Source: Treponema denticola ATCC 35405 (GTDB lineage: Bacteria; Spirochaetota; Spirochaetia; Treponematales; Treponemataceae). From it: 64,000 nt of DNA. The stretch's first letter is position 1; every line of letters starts with the position of its first letter. This document shows positions 1-7,610 of this stretch, piece by piece. The position numbers and the translations under genes are program-made. The stretch covers positions 1,798,001-1,862,000 of the forward strand of contig NC_002967.9 of NCBI RefSeq assembly GCF_000008185.1, in the 5' to 3' direction. Under the pieces are notes generated by a model. That model worked only from the letters and a program-made list of their open reading frames with translations, was not told the origin of the DNA and made no database searches.

Positions 1-29
1 GCAAAATACAAAAAATGTCAATAGGTCTC

Positions 30-593
30 TCATAAAAACAGAACACCGAATATTGCTCCGGCTGCAACCAAAACTATAGGATGGAGCTTTTTAAAGAAAA
101 TACTTACAAAAAATAGAAGCCAAAAGAATACGAACTGTTTTATATGTACGATGTCTGCGAGCTTACCGCTTGCTCTAAAAGCCGAAAGGTTTAAAATGGA
201 AATATTTATTACCTGCCAACAGGCTACAGTAATCATGCCGACAGCACCTGCCCTTAAGCCGTAAAAACTTTTTTTTACCAAGGGTTTCTCTTGAAATGAT
301 GAAGCAAAACGGGCTATCAAAACTATAACTACCAGTGACGGAAGAACAATACCGGTAGTTAAAACTACACTCCCTAAAACACCGTAAAGTTCATAGCCGA
401 TATAGGTTGCCATATTAATCCCCATCGGTCCAGGTGTAGATTCCGAAATAGCAACCATTGCAAAAAAATCTTCGGAACTTATGAGCCCGCGGGGAATCAG
501 TTCTTGCTGCATGAGGGTAATAGCAACAAGACCTCCGCCTATAGTACAAAACCCTATGTACATAAACAAAAAAAACAAACCAATCAAACTCAT
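30..593 (-). CDS. chrA: Chromate transporter family protein, second half of a two-gene pair
   Basis: This 187-aa integral membrane protein belongs to the chromate ion transporter (CHR) family. It has the glycine-rich segment TIGGGLVAIT near residues 18-27 and the STPGPMGINMATY motif near residues 52-64. Its length matches the short, single-domain form that works as a pair of unequal subunits; long CHR proteins fuse two such domains. Its ATG shares one base with the TGA of the upstream partner (593-1180), so the two are translationally coupled. The substrate in an anaerobic oral spirochaete is not certain to be chromate; sulfate or another oxyanion is possible. Family assignment is firm, physiological role is inferred. 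Confidence 0.85.
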   Translation of the reverse strand: MSLIGLFFLFMYIGFCTIGGGLVAITLMQQELIPRGLISSEDFFAMVAISESTPGPMGINMATYIGYELYGVLGSVVLTTGIVLPSLVVIVLIARFASSFQEKPLVKKSFYGLRAGAVGMITVACWQVINISILNLSAFRASGKLADIVHIKQFVFFWLLFFVSIFFKKLHPIVLVAAGAIFGVLFL

Positions 594-1180
594 CAGAATT
601 CTTCTCCCTTATTTTTTTTTAAAAGCCGACTTGATTTGATTGTTTGAAAAAGCCATCCGGAAAGGGCCGAGCCGATTACTATCCAGACACCCTGCACCTT
701 AAAAGCAAACATTAGAACAAATGAAAGAGCTGCTATTAAAAATGTACATAGATCGAAAACCGTTTTTTTCCCAAAAGAAAAAACTGCTTTTACCAATAAC
801 ACGGAAACCGCAACATTTATTCCCTTTAAGGCTTTTTGAACCCAGACTAATTCGTTAAAATTTGAAACAAAGGCTGCTATGAGGCTAATGATTATAAGGG
901 AAGGAAAAACAATTCCCGATGTAGAAAAAATAGAGCCTATCAAACCGCCTCTTTTGTATCCGACAAAGGTGGCAACATTTACCGCTATAACGCCGGGGGT
1001 ACTCTGCCCTATTGCAAAATAATCTAAAATCTCATCCTCGGTAAGCCAGCCCTTCGAATCAACCAAGTCTCTTTTTAAGATGGGCAACATGGCAAGACCG
1101 CCTCCGAAAGTTACAAGCCCTATCTTAAAAAAACTTGCAAAAAGAGAAGCATAGGTTTTAAAACGATTTGCTTTGTTCAT
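593..1180 (-). CDS. chrA: Chromate transporter family protein, first half of a two-gene pair
   Basis: This 195-aa membrane protein is the first cistron of the split CHR-type transporter. It shows the repeated family signature: TFGGGLAMLP near residues 24-33 and STPGVIAVNVATFVGY near residues 59-74. Several hydrophobic segments follow, and the tail is basic (KSSRLLKKNKGEEF). It ends exactly where the second subunit begins, with TGATG coupling. The gene lies 24 bp downstream of rsfS and is probably co-transcribed with it. The two halves are clearly related to each other, consistent with an antiparallel two-domain transporter built from separate polypeptides. Confidence 0.85.
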   Translation of the reverse strand: MNKANRFKTYASLFASFFKIGLVTFGGGLAMLPILKRDLVDSKGWLTEDEILDYFAIGQSTPGVIAVNVATFVGYKRGGLIGSIFSTSGIVFPSLIIISLIAAFVSNFNELVWVQKALKGINVAVSVLLVKAVFSFGKKTVFDLCTFLIAALSFVLMFAFKVQGVWIVIGSALSGWLFQTIKSSRLLKKNKGEEF

Positions 1181-1204
1181 TTTTACATCTTCTTATCGGA
1201 AAGA

Positions 1205-1564
1205 TTAGTCTTCAAGAATATTTTTTGAATCAAACCAAATTTTTTCAAGGCTGTAAAAATTACGTGCCGTTTCGCTCATAAGATGCACAACAATACCTCC
1301 CAAATCTATAAGTCTCCACTCATCGCCGTCAGGTGATTTACGTTTGGTATGATATTCTTCCAAATTGTGTTCAGGTAAAAATTCGTACACTCTTTTTTCC
1401 AAGCCGGCTGAATGAGCAGCGCTTGTTACGGTACAAACTACAAAAAAATCCGTCCAAATGTTTTTATCCCGTAAGTCCAAGACAACAACATTTTCGCCCT
1501 TAAAATCGCGCAATAATTTTCCAAGCTCCAAGGCCGGAGTATAAAAGTCAAAATTTTCTATCAT
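1205..1564 (-). CDS. rsfS: Ribosomal silencing factor RsfS
   Basis: This 119-aa protein matches RsfS (Iojap/YbeB), which binds ribosomal protein L14 and blocks 30S-50S joining when nutrients are scarce. The diagnostic run VVLDLRDKNIWTDFFVVCT (near residues 27-45) corresponds to the family core. A later WRLIDLGGIVVHLMSE segment (near residues 83-98) is the typical C-terminal hallmark. Length is normal for the family. The start codon overlaps the stop of the upstream LCP gene (TAATG), and the order nadD-yqeK / LCP / rsfS is a common bacterial arrangement that supports the call. Confidence 0.95.
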   Translation of the reverse strand: MIENFDFYTPALELGKLLRDFKGENVVVLDLRDKNIWTDFFVVCTVTSAAHSAGLEKRVYEFLPEHNLEEYHTKRKSPDGDEWRLIDLGGIVVHLMSETARNFYSLEKIWFDSKNILED

Positions 1565-2805
1565 TAGTTTTTATCCTTATCATTTTCATCGCTATCTTTT
1601 TTGTCCTCTTTTTTCTCGACAACAAAAAAGCCGTTAAAGTCCGAACCCAAAATCAGGGTAAAGTCAACATTGGTTTCACTTCCGTATTCCCCTTCGGCCG
1701 GAAGCTGCGTAGTCTGAATATTTTTACATCTTATAACCTTTGCAACAATTTTAGCTACTGAAGGGTTTCCGATTCTATCTATCAAAACCGTTTCAGCCAC
1801 AGGATTCTCGGAGTTGCCTATACTGACAACATCATAGGCAAAGCTTTGATAAAGCTCGGAGGTACTTTTTGCAAGGCCTTGCACATTCGTTCCGTTTAAA
1901 ATTTCCAAGGCATAGACCCGCTCAAGGGCGGAAGAATCATCGGAAGCCAATACTGCAATTGTCTGGCGGATAATTTCTTTTATCTGCTGCCCCTCCCTAA
2001 ACGGAGTTAAAAGGCGCTTGTCTTCGATAATTCGGACAGCTCCTGTAAGCCTCTGCGGAACCAAACGTTCGGAATCCATCTTGCTTATGGATTCAAGCAA
2101 ATTTTTTAAATCGGAACCGGCAACATTCGATTTAAAATTACCGCTTAAAACCGAAAACCTTTCCTTAGAAAAAATCTCAGGAGAATTATCGTTTATAGCC
2201 CTAAAAAGAGCCAGAACAGCTTTTTGTTTTCTTGCAGCGGACTCTCCTTCAGCATCCAAGTCATCCTCATAAACAAGGAAATCCCTTATTTTATCTCCAT
2301 CAAGAGAAACGGAACCGGACGGCAAAAGAACATGCGTATTATCGTTCTCTATATCTACCGGAGAAGGAATAAATACGGAAAGACCTCCGAGCATGTCGGT
2401 CAGCATAGAAAAGTTCTCAAGATTACATGTAAGATAAAAGGGCACGGAAATACCTGCAAGTTTTTCTATTTCGGCCTTAAAGCTAGATATACCCTTTTCG
2501 GTGTAAACGGCTCCTATTGCATCCGTGCGGTTTAAGGATTGAATAATTAAGCCTATATTTGCCGGTACATCGAACATAGCGGCCCTTTTCGTTTCAGGAT
2601 AATAGGCCAGTATACTTATCGAAATCGGAACACCCTTGTCTTCAACCACCAAAAGAACTTTTAAAATCTTATCGGAGGAAAGATAATCTTGAACGGTATC
2701 TCTTTGCATTTTTATAAGAACCAAAACAAAGGAGGTAATTAAAACGATAAGAATTACTAAGAGGAATAGAATATTTTTTCCGGTATCCATGAGTTTTATT
2801 TTCAT
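1564..2805 (-). CDS. LytR-CpsA-Psr (LCP) family protein with LytR C-terminal domain
   Basis: This 413-aa protein has one N-terminal membrane anchor (hydrophobic residues ~10-32) and a large extracytoplasmic part. The middle resembles an LCP domain (AMFDVPANIGLII, then SFKAEIEKLAGI and GGLSVFIPSPVDI). A LytR_C-like domain follows from about residue 305 (LEILNGTNVQGLA). The tail is highly charged and ends in a K/D/E-rich stretch. In other bacteria LCP enzymes attach glycopolymers to the cell wall; the role in a spirochaete is unclear. The gene overlaps the nadD-yqeK stop by 4 bp and rsfS by 1 bp, so it is part of a tight operon. Confidence 0.75.
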   Translation of the reverse strand: MKIKLMDTGKNILFLLVILIVLITSFVLVLIKMQRDTVQDYLSSDKILKVLLVVEDKGVPISISILAYYPETKRAAMFDVPANIGLIIQSLNRTDAIGAVYTEKGISSFKAEIEKLAGISVPFYLTCNLENFSMLTDMLGGLSVFIPSPVDIENDNTHVLLPSGSVSLDGDKIRDFLVYEDDLDAEGESAARKQKAVLALFRAINDNSPEIFSKERFSVLSGNFKSNVAGSDLKNLLESISKMDSERLVPQRLTGAVRIIEDKRLLTPFREGQQIKEIIRQTIAVLASDDSSALERVYALEILNGTNVQGLAKSTSELYQSFAYDVVSIGNSENPVAETVLIDRIGNPSVAKIVAKVIRCKNIQTTQLPAEGEYGSETNVDFTLILGSDFNGFFVVEKKEDKKDSDENDKDKN

Positions 2806-4025
2806 TTTTTAAGCTCCTTTTGTATTTGTTCATACATTTTTTTTGTTTCGGGATGAATACTTGCTCCCTTTTTTTTGATATAGGCAAGGTTCCAATCCAA
2901 AACTGCAAGCATCAACTCATTAAGAGAAGAAGATTTTACCATATTCCTAAAGTTTTCGGTATCGGGACGGCCCGGTTCTATCTTATCGGCTATGTAAATA
3001 ATTTTTCCCAAGGCATCGATTCCTTCATAGCCGAAGGTGTGAAAAGCAACAGCTTTTAAAACGGACTCATCATTGATGCCGAATTTTTTTTGTAAAACTA
3101 TGGCAGAAGCCCTTCCGTGCAAAAGATTTAAGCGGTTCTTTTCGACATTGTCTATTCCAAGCCCGTCAGCTTCTACAAGTTTAACCAGCTCTTCATCGGA
3201 ACATTTTTTACAGATATCATGAGCAAGGCCTGTAAAATATGCAAGAGCCGGTGATACGCCTTCCTTTTTATACTCTTTTGCAAGATGCCGTGCATATTCT
3301 GCAACACGCACGGAATGAGCATAGCGGGATTCGGTTAAAACGCTTTTTGCAAAACGATCTATTTCTCGTGTTTTTAATTCAATATCGGAGGTATCCATTA
3401 AAGCCGAAACACCTAAAGCTAAAACGCCTTTTTCTTTATAAAGCCCGTGCTCTATAATATAATCGTAAACTCCCTTGGGCACAAGGGAGGAAAAATCTTT
3501 ATTTTTTAAAACCGCATCTCTGATTTGGGTTGACGAAATATTTAAGATTTCGTTTTTAAGCTCCTTGACGGAAGCCCTTGCCGGTTCGGTATTTAAGGGA
3601 TCAAAAGAGCCTTTAAGGCCTGTTCTTTTCCCGATAATTATGTCGGTCTTCTTTATAATTTCTTCCGCATCCTTCCAGCGGAAAAAATTCTCTTTTAAAT
3701 CGTCCCCGATAATTAGGCCTATTTTTCCTTCGATATCGGGAAATTTTTGATAAAGATAATTTATCGTATCTATCGTATAAGAAACGCCCTGCTTTTCAAT
3801 CTCGTAGAGTTCGCAGTACATGTAGGGCTTATCCGCAATAGCAAGGTCTATCATCTTAAGTCTATCTTCAACTTCCGTATACTTACAAAAAAGTTTAAAA
3901 GGAGAAATATAGGCCGGAACAATAGCAATCTTATCATAGGCTAATTCTTTATAAGAGTGAAAAGCTAAATTTAAATGTCCCAGATGTATGGGATTAAAAG
4001 AACCGCCTAAGATTGCCAATCTCAT
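2802..4025 (-). CDS. nadD: Nicotinate-nucleotide adenylyltransferase fused to a YqeK-type HD hydrolase
   Basis: This 407-aa protein joins two enzymes usually encoded by adjacent genes. Residues 1-195 are NadD, which makes nicotinic acid adenine dinucleotide from NaMN and ATP. It has the nucleotide-binding GGSFNPIHLGHL (residues 7-18) and an ISSTQIRD motif near residues 163-170. Residues ~200-407 form a YqeK-like HD domain, a family that hydrolyses diadenosine tetraphosphate symmetrically. It has HSVRVAEYARHLA, an HD pair in GLAHDICKK, and LLHGRASA. It overlaps obg by 4 bp upstream and the LCP gene by 4 bp downstream. The fusion is seen directly; YqeK activity is inferred from the family. Confidence 0.92.
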   Translation of the reverse strand: MRLAILGGSFNPIHLGHLNLAFHSYKELAYDKIAIVPAYISPFKLFCKYTEVEDRLKMIDLAIADKPYMYCELYEIEKQGVSYTIDTINYLYQKFPDIEGKIGLIIGDDLKENFFRWKDAEEIIKKTDIIIGKRTGLKGSFDPLNTEPARASVKELKNEILNISSTQIRDAVLKNKDFSSLVPKGVYDYIIEHGLYKEKGVLALGVSALMDTSDIELKTREIDRFAKSVLTESRYAHSVRVAEYARHLAKEYKKEGVSPALAYFTGLAHDICKKCSDEELVKLVEADGLGIDNVEKNRLNLLHGRASAIVLQKKFGINDESVLKAVAFHTFGYEGIDALGKIIYIADKIEPGRPDTENFRNMVKSSSLNELMLAVLDWNLAYIKKKGASIHPETKKMYEQIQKELKK

Positions 4026-5170
4026 TTTTTAGGTTTCCTTTTACGGCTTAGGCTGACCGTTGCTCCAAAGTGTTCATCATCGTTTTTTTCTTCGTAAGAA
4101 ACATCATCGAGCTCTGCCGTCATAAAATTTTTATTTTGGCCGTATGGGTCAAGACTTTCTTTTTGAGGTTTTGTTTTTTGCATTTCATCGGCCAAGCGGA
4201 TAAAGGCTTTTTTTACCTCTTCCAAGCCCCATTCATTGTAAAGCGAAATACCTAAAATTTCCTGATCGGGGATTGCATTTTTAAGCTCAGTAAATCTTTC
4301 TTTTGTATCGGGTAAATCCAATTTTGTGGCAATTATAATTCTTTTCTTTTGAGCCAATTCTTTTGAATAGCTTTCCAATTCTTTACAAAGAATATCGTAT
4401 GCCCTTAAATAGTTATCGTCTGAAAGGTCTATTAAAAAGGCGAGACCTGCAGAACGGGCTATGTGCTTTAAAAATCTGATGCCTAGTCCTATACCCTCGG
4501 AAGCCCCCTCAAGGATTCCCGGTATGTCGGCAATGATGACATCTCTTTCTTCGTCTACACGCAAAACTCCGAGGTTCGGAATTTTGGTGGTAAAGGGATA
4601 TGGAGCGATTTTAGGCCTTGCATTTGTAAAATAGTCGAGAAGTGAAGATTTTCCTGCGTTGGGAAAACCAACCAAACCTATATCGGCTATTATGTTAAGC
4701 TCGACGATTATTTCTCTTGTCTCCCCTTCTTGTCCGGGAAGGGCGGTTTTAGGAGCCTGATTTGTGGAGGTCTTAAAATGACAATTTCCCCAACCGCCGT
4801 TTCCACCTTTGAGAAAAACAAAGCGGCCTTCTTCAGCATCTCCAAAATCCAAAATAGTTTTTCCCGTTTCCGGGTCTTTTATAACACAGCCGGGAGGAAG
4901 AGGTATTATGCAGTCATCGCCTTTTTTACCGAAACGTTGAGAGCCTTCCCCTCCCCCGCCGTTTTTTGCCTTGTACACTCTTTTATGTCTCAAATGAACC
5001 AGAGTTCTCATGTTGCGACGTATTTCAAAGATAAGGTCTCCGCCTCGGCCGCCGTCCCCTCCTGAGGGGCCTCCCATGGGAACATACTTTTCCCGCCTAA
5101 AGGCAATGCATCCGTTGCCGCCCTTTCCTGAGGAAACTCTTATTTTAGATTCATCTGCAAATTTTACCAT
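4022..5170 (-). CDS. obg: Obg family GTPase
   Basis: This 382-aa GTPase acts in late 50S ribosome assembly and stress control. Residues 1-158 are the glycine-rich Obg fold (GGNGCIAFRREKYVP, then repeated GGxGG motifs). The G domain follows with G1 GFPNAGKSS near residue 165, G3 DIPG and G4 TKLD. The C-terminal ~50 residues are a charged tail ending RKRKPKK; I do not see a typical OCT domain. The order rplU-(prp)-rpmA-obg-nadD is a classic bacterial arrangement. A terminator separates obg from rpmA, so obg probably begins its own transcript or depends on partial read-through. Confidence 0.96.
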   Translation of the reverse strand: MVKFADESKIRVSSGKGGNGCIAFRREKYVPMGGPSGGDGGRGGDLIFEIRRNMRTLVHLRHKRVYKAKNGGGGEGSQRFGKKGDDCIIPLPPGCVIKDPETGKTILDFGDAEEGRFVFLKGGNGGWGNCHFKTSTNQAPKTALPGQEGETREIIVELNIIADIGLVGFPNAGKSSLLDYFTNARPKIAPYPFTTKIPNLGVLRVDEERDVIIADIPGILEGASEGIGLGIRFLKHIARSAGLAFLIDLSDDNYLRAYDILCKELESYSKELAQKKRIIIATKLDLPDTKERFTELKNAIPDQEILGISLYNEWGLEEVKKAFIRLADEMQKTKPQKESLDPYGQNKNFMTAELDDVSYEEKNDDEHFGATVSLSRKRKPKK

Positions 5171-5187
5171 AATTAATCTTTTTTCCT

Positions 5188-5215
5188 ACAAAAAAAGCCG
5201 GCAAAAACCGGCTTT
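5188..5215 (-). terminator. Rho-independent terminator after the rplU-prp-rpmA operon
   Basis: Read on the minus strand, the palindrome AAAGCCGG-(TTTTTG)-CCGGCTTT is followed directly by a run of T residues. It lies about 30 bp after the rpmA stop and about 20 bp before the obg start, so it should end most transcripts coming from the rplU promoter. Confidence 0.85.
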
Positions 5216-5247
5216 CAGATTTATACATTTTAAGCTCGAAGGCAAAA

Positions 5248-5499
5248 TTATTTTGCTTCGATAGATGCGAGTTTTCTACCCTTTCTTTCATGGTAGGTAA
5301 CTACACCGTCAGCTTTTGCAAATAATGTATAGTCTTTTCCGCAGCCTACATTGTTACCCGGATGGATTGAAGTACCTCTCTGGCGAACCAAAATTGAACC
5401 GGCCGATACTTCTGTTCCGCCGTAAACTTTAACACCCAAATATTTAGGATTGGAATCTCTTCCGTTTTTTGCACCGCTGCCGCCCTTTTTACGTGCCAT
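5248..5499 (-). CDS. rpmA: 50S ribosomal protein L27
   Basis: This 83-aa protein is L27, which reaches into the peptidyl-transferase centre. It begins [16 protein letters not shown] and continues with the family core [20 protein letters not shown] and [17 protein letters not shown] strong GGAGG ribosome-binding site lies just before this ATG, and no in-frame start is found upstream. The protein therefore starts at the mature-type N terminus and lacks the cleavable extension of Firmicutes L27. This matters because a Prp protease homologue is encoded immediately upstream. Confidence 0.97.
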   Translation of the reverse strand: MARKKGGSGAKNGRDSNPKYLGVKVYGGTEVSAGSILVRQRGTSIHPGNNVGCGKDYTLFAKADGVVTYHERKGRKLASIEAK

Positions 5500-5528
5500 A
5501 ATAATCCTCCAAAAAAATTATCAAAATC

Positions 5529-5915
5529 TTACTCTATCTGTAAATCCAAACAATCGGGATATTCGGCTTCAATAGCCATTAAACCTATTGTTAAAAATTC
5601 CAGTAAATACTGCAATCTGGGCTTATCATCTCCTGAAAAAGCTGTTATCTTTGCCGAAAGATAGCCCGGATTATCAGCCCGTATTTCGGCCTTTAAGCTT
5701 GAACTCTCTTTTTGAGCCGAGCTTAAGCTTAAAACGGCCGTTTTAAGCAAAATGGTAACGGCGGCACAAACTATATTGCCGCCTTTTTCCGGCTTGCCGT
5801 CATTATCGCCAAAATCAGCGTGGTCGCTGCCGGCGTAGTTGCCTCCTGCATGGCCTGACGACTCAAAGGCCGAAAAACAGTTTTCAGCATTTGAAAGAAG
5901 CCGAATTTTTACCAC
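5529..5915 (-). CDS. prp: Ribosomal-processing cysteine protease Prp homologue
   Basis: This 128-aa protein sits between rplU and rpmA, the usual place of Prp (YsxB). In Firmicutes Prp cleaves the N-terminal extension of L27. The catalytic motifs are present: SGHAG with His about residue 22, and NIVCAAVTILL with the catalytic Cys about residue 50. Between them is a longer, Asp/Gly-rich loop (GSDHADFGDNDGKPEKGG) than I expect for the family. Because the L27 here has no cleavable extension, the protease may have another substrate. It ends 29 bp before rpmA and begins 5 bp after rplU, so all three are co-transcribed. Confidence 0.85.
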   Translation of the reverse strand: MVKIRLLSNAENCFSAFESSGHAGGNYAGSDHADFGDNDGKPEKGGNIVCAAVTILLKTAVLSLSSAQKESSSLKAEIRADNPGYLSAKITAFSGDDKPRLQYLLEFLTIGLMAIEAEYPDCLDLQIE

Positions 5916-5920
5916 TTGTC

Positions 5921-6232
5921 TTATCCGACAATATTGTCAACAGTAATACAGGTATGAGCCTGTCTATGTCCTTGGGTTCTGTGGTAGTTCTTTTTAGCCT
6001 TATGCTTGTAAACAATAATCTTTCTTTCTCGGAAAGAATCGCCTACGGTTGCAGAAACCTTAGCTCCGCTTACGTAGGGAGTTCCTACAGTAACCTTATC
6101 TCCATCGCTGATCAAAAGAACGGTGTCGATGTCGATTTTGCTTCCGCTTTCTGCAGAAAGCTTATCAACTACGAGCTTTGCTCCTTTTTCAGCCTTATAC
6201 TGTTTGCCTTTATACTCAATAAGTGCGTACAT
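5921..6232 (-). CDS. rplU: 50S ribosomal protein L21
   Basis: This 103-aa protein is L21, a 23S rRNA-binding protein. It begins MYALIEYKGKQYKAEKG and contains the family features DTVLLISDGDKVTVGTPYV and KIIVYKHKAKKNYHRTQGHRQ. It is the first gene of the rplU-prp-rpmA operon. A GAGG ribosome-binding site lies before the ATG, and a near-consensus sigma-70 promoter lies about 75 bp upstream (6308-6337). The C terminus matches the usual basic end of the family. Confidence 0.97.
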   Translation of the reverse strand: MYALIEYKGKQYKAEKGAKLVVDKLSAESGSKIDIDTVLLISDGDKVTVGTPYVSGAKVSATVGDSFRERKIIVYKHKAKKNYHRTQGHRQAHTCITVDNIVG

Positions 6233-6307
6233 CTTAATACCTCATAAAAAAACTTTTGCCGGCATATTAACGGGTTTATACCGAACAAATTTAAACACTA
6301 GGGAGGA

Positions 6308-6337
6308 AGTATAGCAAAAAACCGCATAAAATGTCAA
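6308..6337 (-). promoter_or_regulatory. Sigma-70 promoter of the rplU operon
   Basis: On the minus strand a perfect TTGACA (6332-6337) and a TATACT (6308-6313) are separated by 18 bp. Transcription would run into rplU with a leader of about 65-70 nt. The IS30 element's left target duplication begins only 13 bp upstream of the -35 box, so the insertion spared this promoter. Confidence 0.85.
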
Positions 6338-6349
6338 TAGGCCTGATAA

Positions 6350-6364
6350 ATAATTATGTCTGTG
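6350..6364. repeat. Left copy of a 15-bp target-site duplication of the IS30 element
   Basis: The sequence ATAATTATGTCTGTG directly abuts the left inverted repeat of the IS and is repeated exactly at 7593-7607. Confidence 0.85.
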
Positions 6365-7592
6365 TATAAATTGTAAGAGGTATTGCCCAAAAAATACCAT
6401 TTTTATGAAATTCATGTATACATTTGATTGGCCGTTTTATAGCCAAACATCCGTCTAGGATAATTATTTATCCAATTCTCTACTTGTTTTATTTGTATGT
6501 CACTATATTTACTTATATCTGCTCCTTTTGGTATAAAGCGTCTAATTAATTTATTAGCATTCTCATTGCTTCCTCTTTCCCAAGAACTATAAGGATGTGC
6601 ATAATAACAAGTTGTCCTTTTTTCTCCTTCTTTTAAACAAGAGGTTTCAAGGCCTTCTTGGTCTAAAAATTCAGTCCCGTTATCCATGGTTATGCTTTTA
6701 AATATTTCTTTAAACTCATCTTTATATTTCATCTCAAGCATATCTATATTTTTTTTAATACTTTCCTGTTTTTTATCGGGGATTTTAAATATTAATTCTT
6801 TTCTAGTAACTCTTTCAGTCATAACTTGTAAGCAGCATCTTCCTTTACCTATCACCAAATCCATTTCCCAATGTCCTTTTTCCTGTCTTTTATTTATCTG
6901 TTCACTTCTTTGTTCAATACTGCGTCCTTTTATGTTGTTTTTAGCAATTTTGCTTATTTTTTTATATTTTCGTTTAGTTTTATTGCGTTTTACAGGTAAA
7001 TCTTTGTTTGTAAGCCTAGAAAAATCCCCTCTGTCTATCATATTGTATACAGTTTTGGTGCATATCATAACCGGAAACTGTAAGCCTAGTTCTTTTATTT
7101 GTCCTATAGCGGCATCAGGAGAAAATTTATTATCCGCTATACATGTTTCCAAATAATGTAAAAGTTTTTTATCCTTACCTATTTTTAAACCACGGCCTTT
7201 TAGTAATTTCATTTTATCGGCTCTTTGTTGTCCTTTTCGTGCCGAGTAAACTGTCTTTTCAAGATAGTCAGGAACTTTTGGATTACGGCTTACATATGGA
7301 TTTTCTGTTACTTTTATTACCATTCCCCTTTTTATCTCCCTCTGTATCGTTCTTCTATCCCTATTTAAAGACTGTGCAATTTGCCTTGCATTATAGTCGC
7401 TTTTGAATAATGCTTCTATCGCATATCTTTCTTTTTCGCTAAGGTGTTTCCATTTTTTACTTTTTATGGTATCATTCTTCTGGTTCATCTGTTCCCCATT
7501 ATCTTTGTTTTTCCTAATTTCATTATAATGGTTTTTTGGTTCAGATGAACCTTTTTTATTTATTTTTAGGGCAATTTATTTTACAACTTACC
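6365..7592 (-). mobile_element. IS30-family insertion sequence, 1228 bp
   Basis: A single transposase gene is flanked by imperfect terminal inverted repeats of about 24 bp. The left end (6365-6388) ends in ATTGCCC internally. The right end (7569-7592) reads GGGCAAT inward, with GGTAAGTTGTAA at its outer tip on the complementary strand. Both sides carry an exact 15-bp direct repeat. The element sits between the galE stop (4 bp away after the repeat) and the rplU promoter, so no gene is broken. The intact transposase and exact target duplication suggest a fairly recent insertion. Confidence 0.85.
6412..7488 (-). CDS. IS30 family transposase
   Basis: This 358-aa DDE transposase has an N-terminal helix-turn-helix (HLSEKERYAIEALF to NRDRRTIQREI, residues ~15-52) that binds the inverted repeats. 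The catalytic domain has the first Asp in HWEMDLVIGKG, the second in SITMDNGTEF and the Glu in SWERGSNENANKLIRRF. The last of these is the typical IS30 third motif. The C terminus (WINNYPRRMFGYKTANQMY) also fits the family. The reading frame is complete, so the element may still be active. Confidence 0.95.
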   Translation of the reverse strand: MNQKNDTIKSKKWKHLSEKERYAIEALFKSDYNARQIAQSLNRDRRTIQREIKRGMVIKVTENPYVSRNPKVPDYLEKTVYSARKGQQRADKMKLLKGRGLKIGKDKKLLHYLETCIADNKFSPDAAIGQIKELGLQFPVMICTKTVYNMIDRGDFSRLTNKDLPVKRNKTKRKYKKISKIAKNNIKGRSIEQRSEQINKRQEKGHWEMDLVIGKGRCCLQVMTERVTRKELIFKIPDKKQESIKKNIDMLEMKYKDEFKEIFKSITMDNGTEFLDQEGLETSCLKEGEKRTTCYYAHPYSSWERGSNENANKLIRRFIPKGADISKYSDIQIKQVENWINNYPRRMFGYKTANQMYT

Positions 7593-7607
7593 ATAATTAT
7601 GTCTGTG
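7593..7607. repeat. Right copy of the 15-bp IS30 target-site duplication
   Basis: ATAATTATGTCTGTG follows the right inverted repeat and matches 6350-6364 exactly. It ends 3 bp before the galE stop codon. Confidence 0.85.
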
Positions 7608-7610
7608 ATT

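Noticed and set aside
1-29. A promoter at the left edge (TTGACA on the minus strand at 16-21)
   Set aside because: The matching -10 region would lie at or beyond the window edge, so it cannot be judged.
2018-5264. Plus-strand frames opposite the LCP, nadD-yqeK and obg genes
   Set aside because: They lie wholly opposite conserved genes, have no family likeness and look like antisense shadows.
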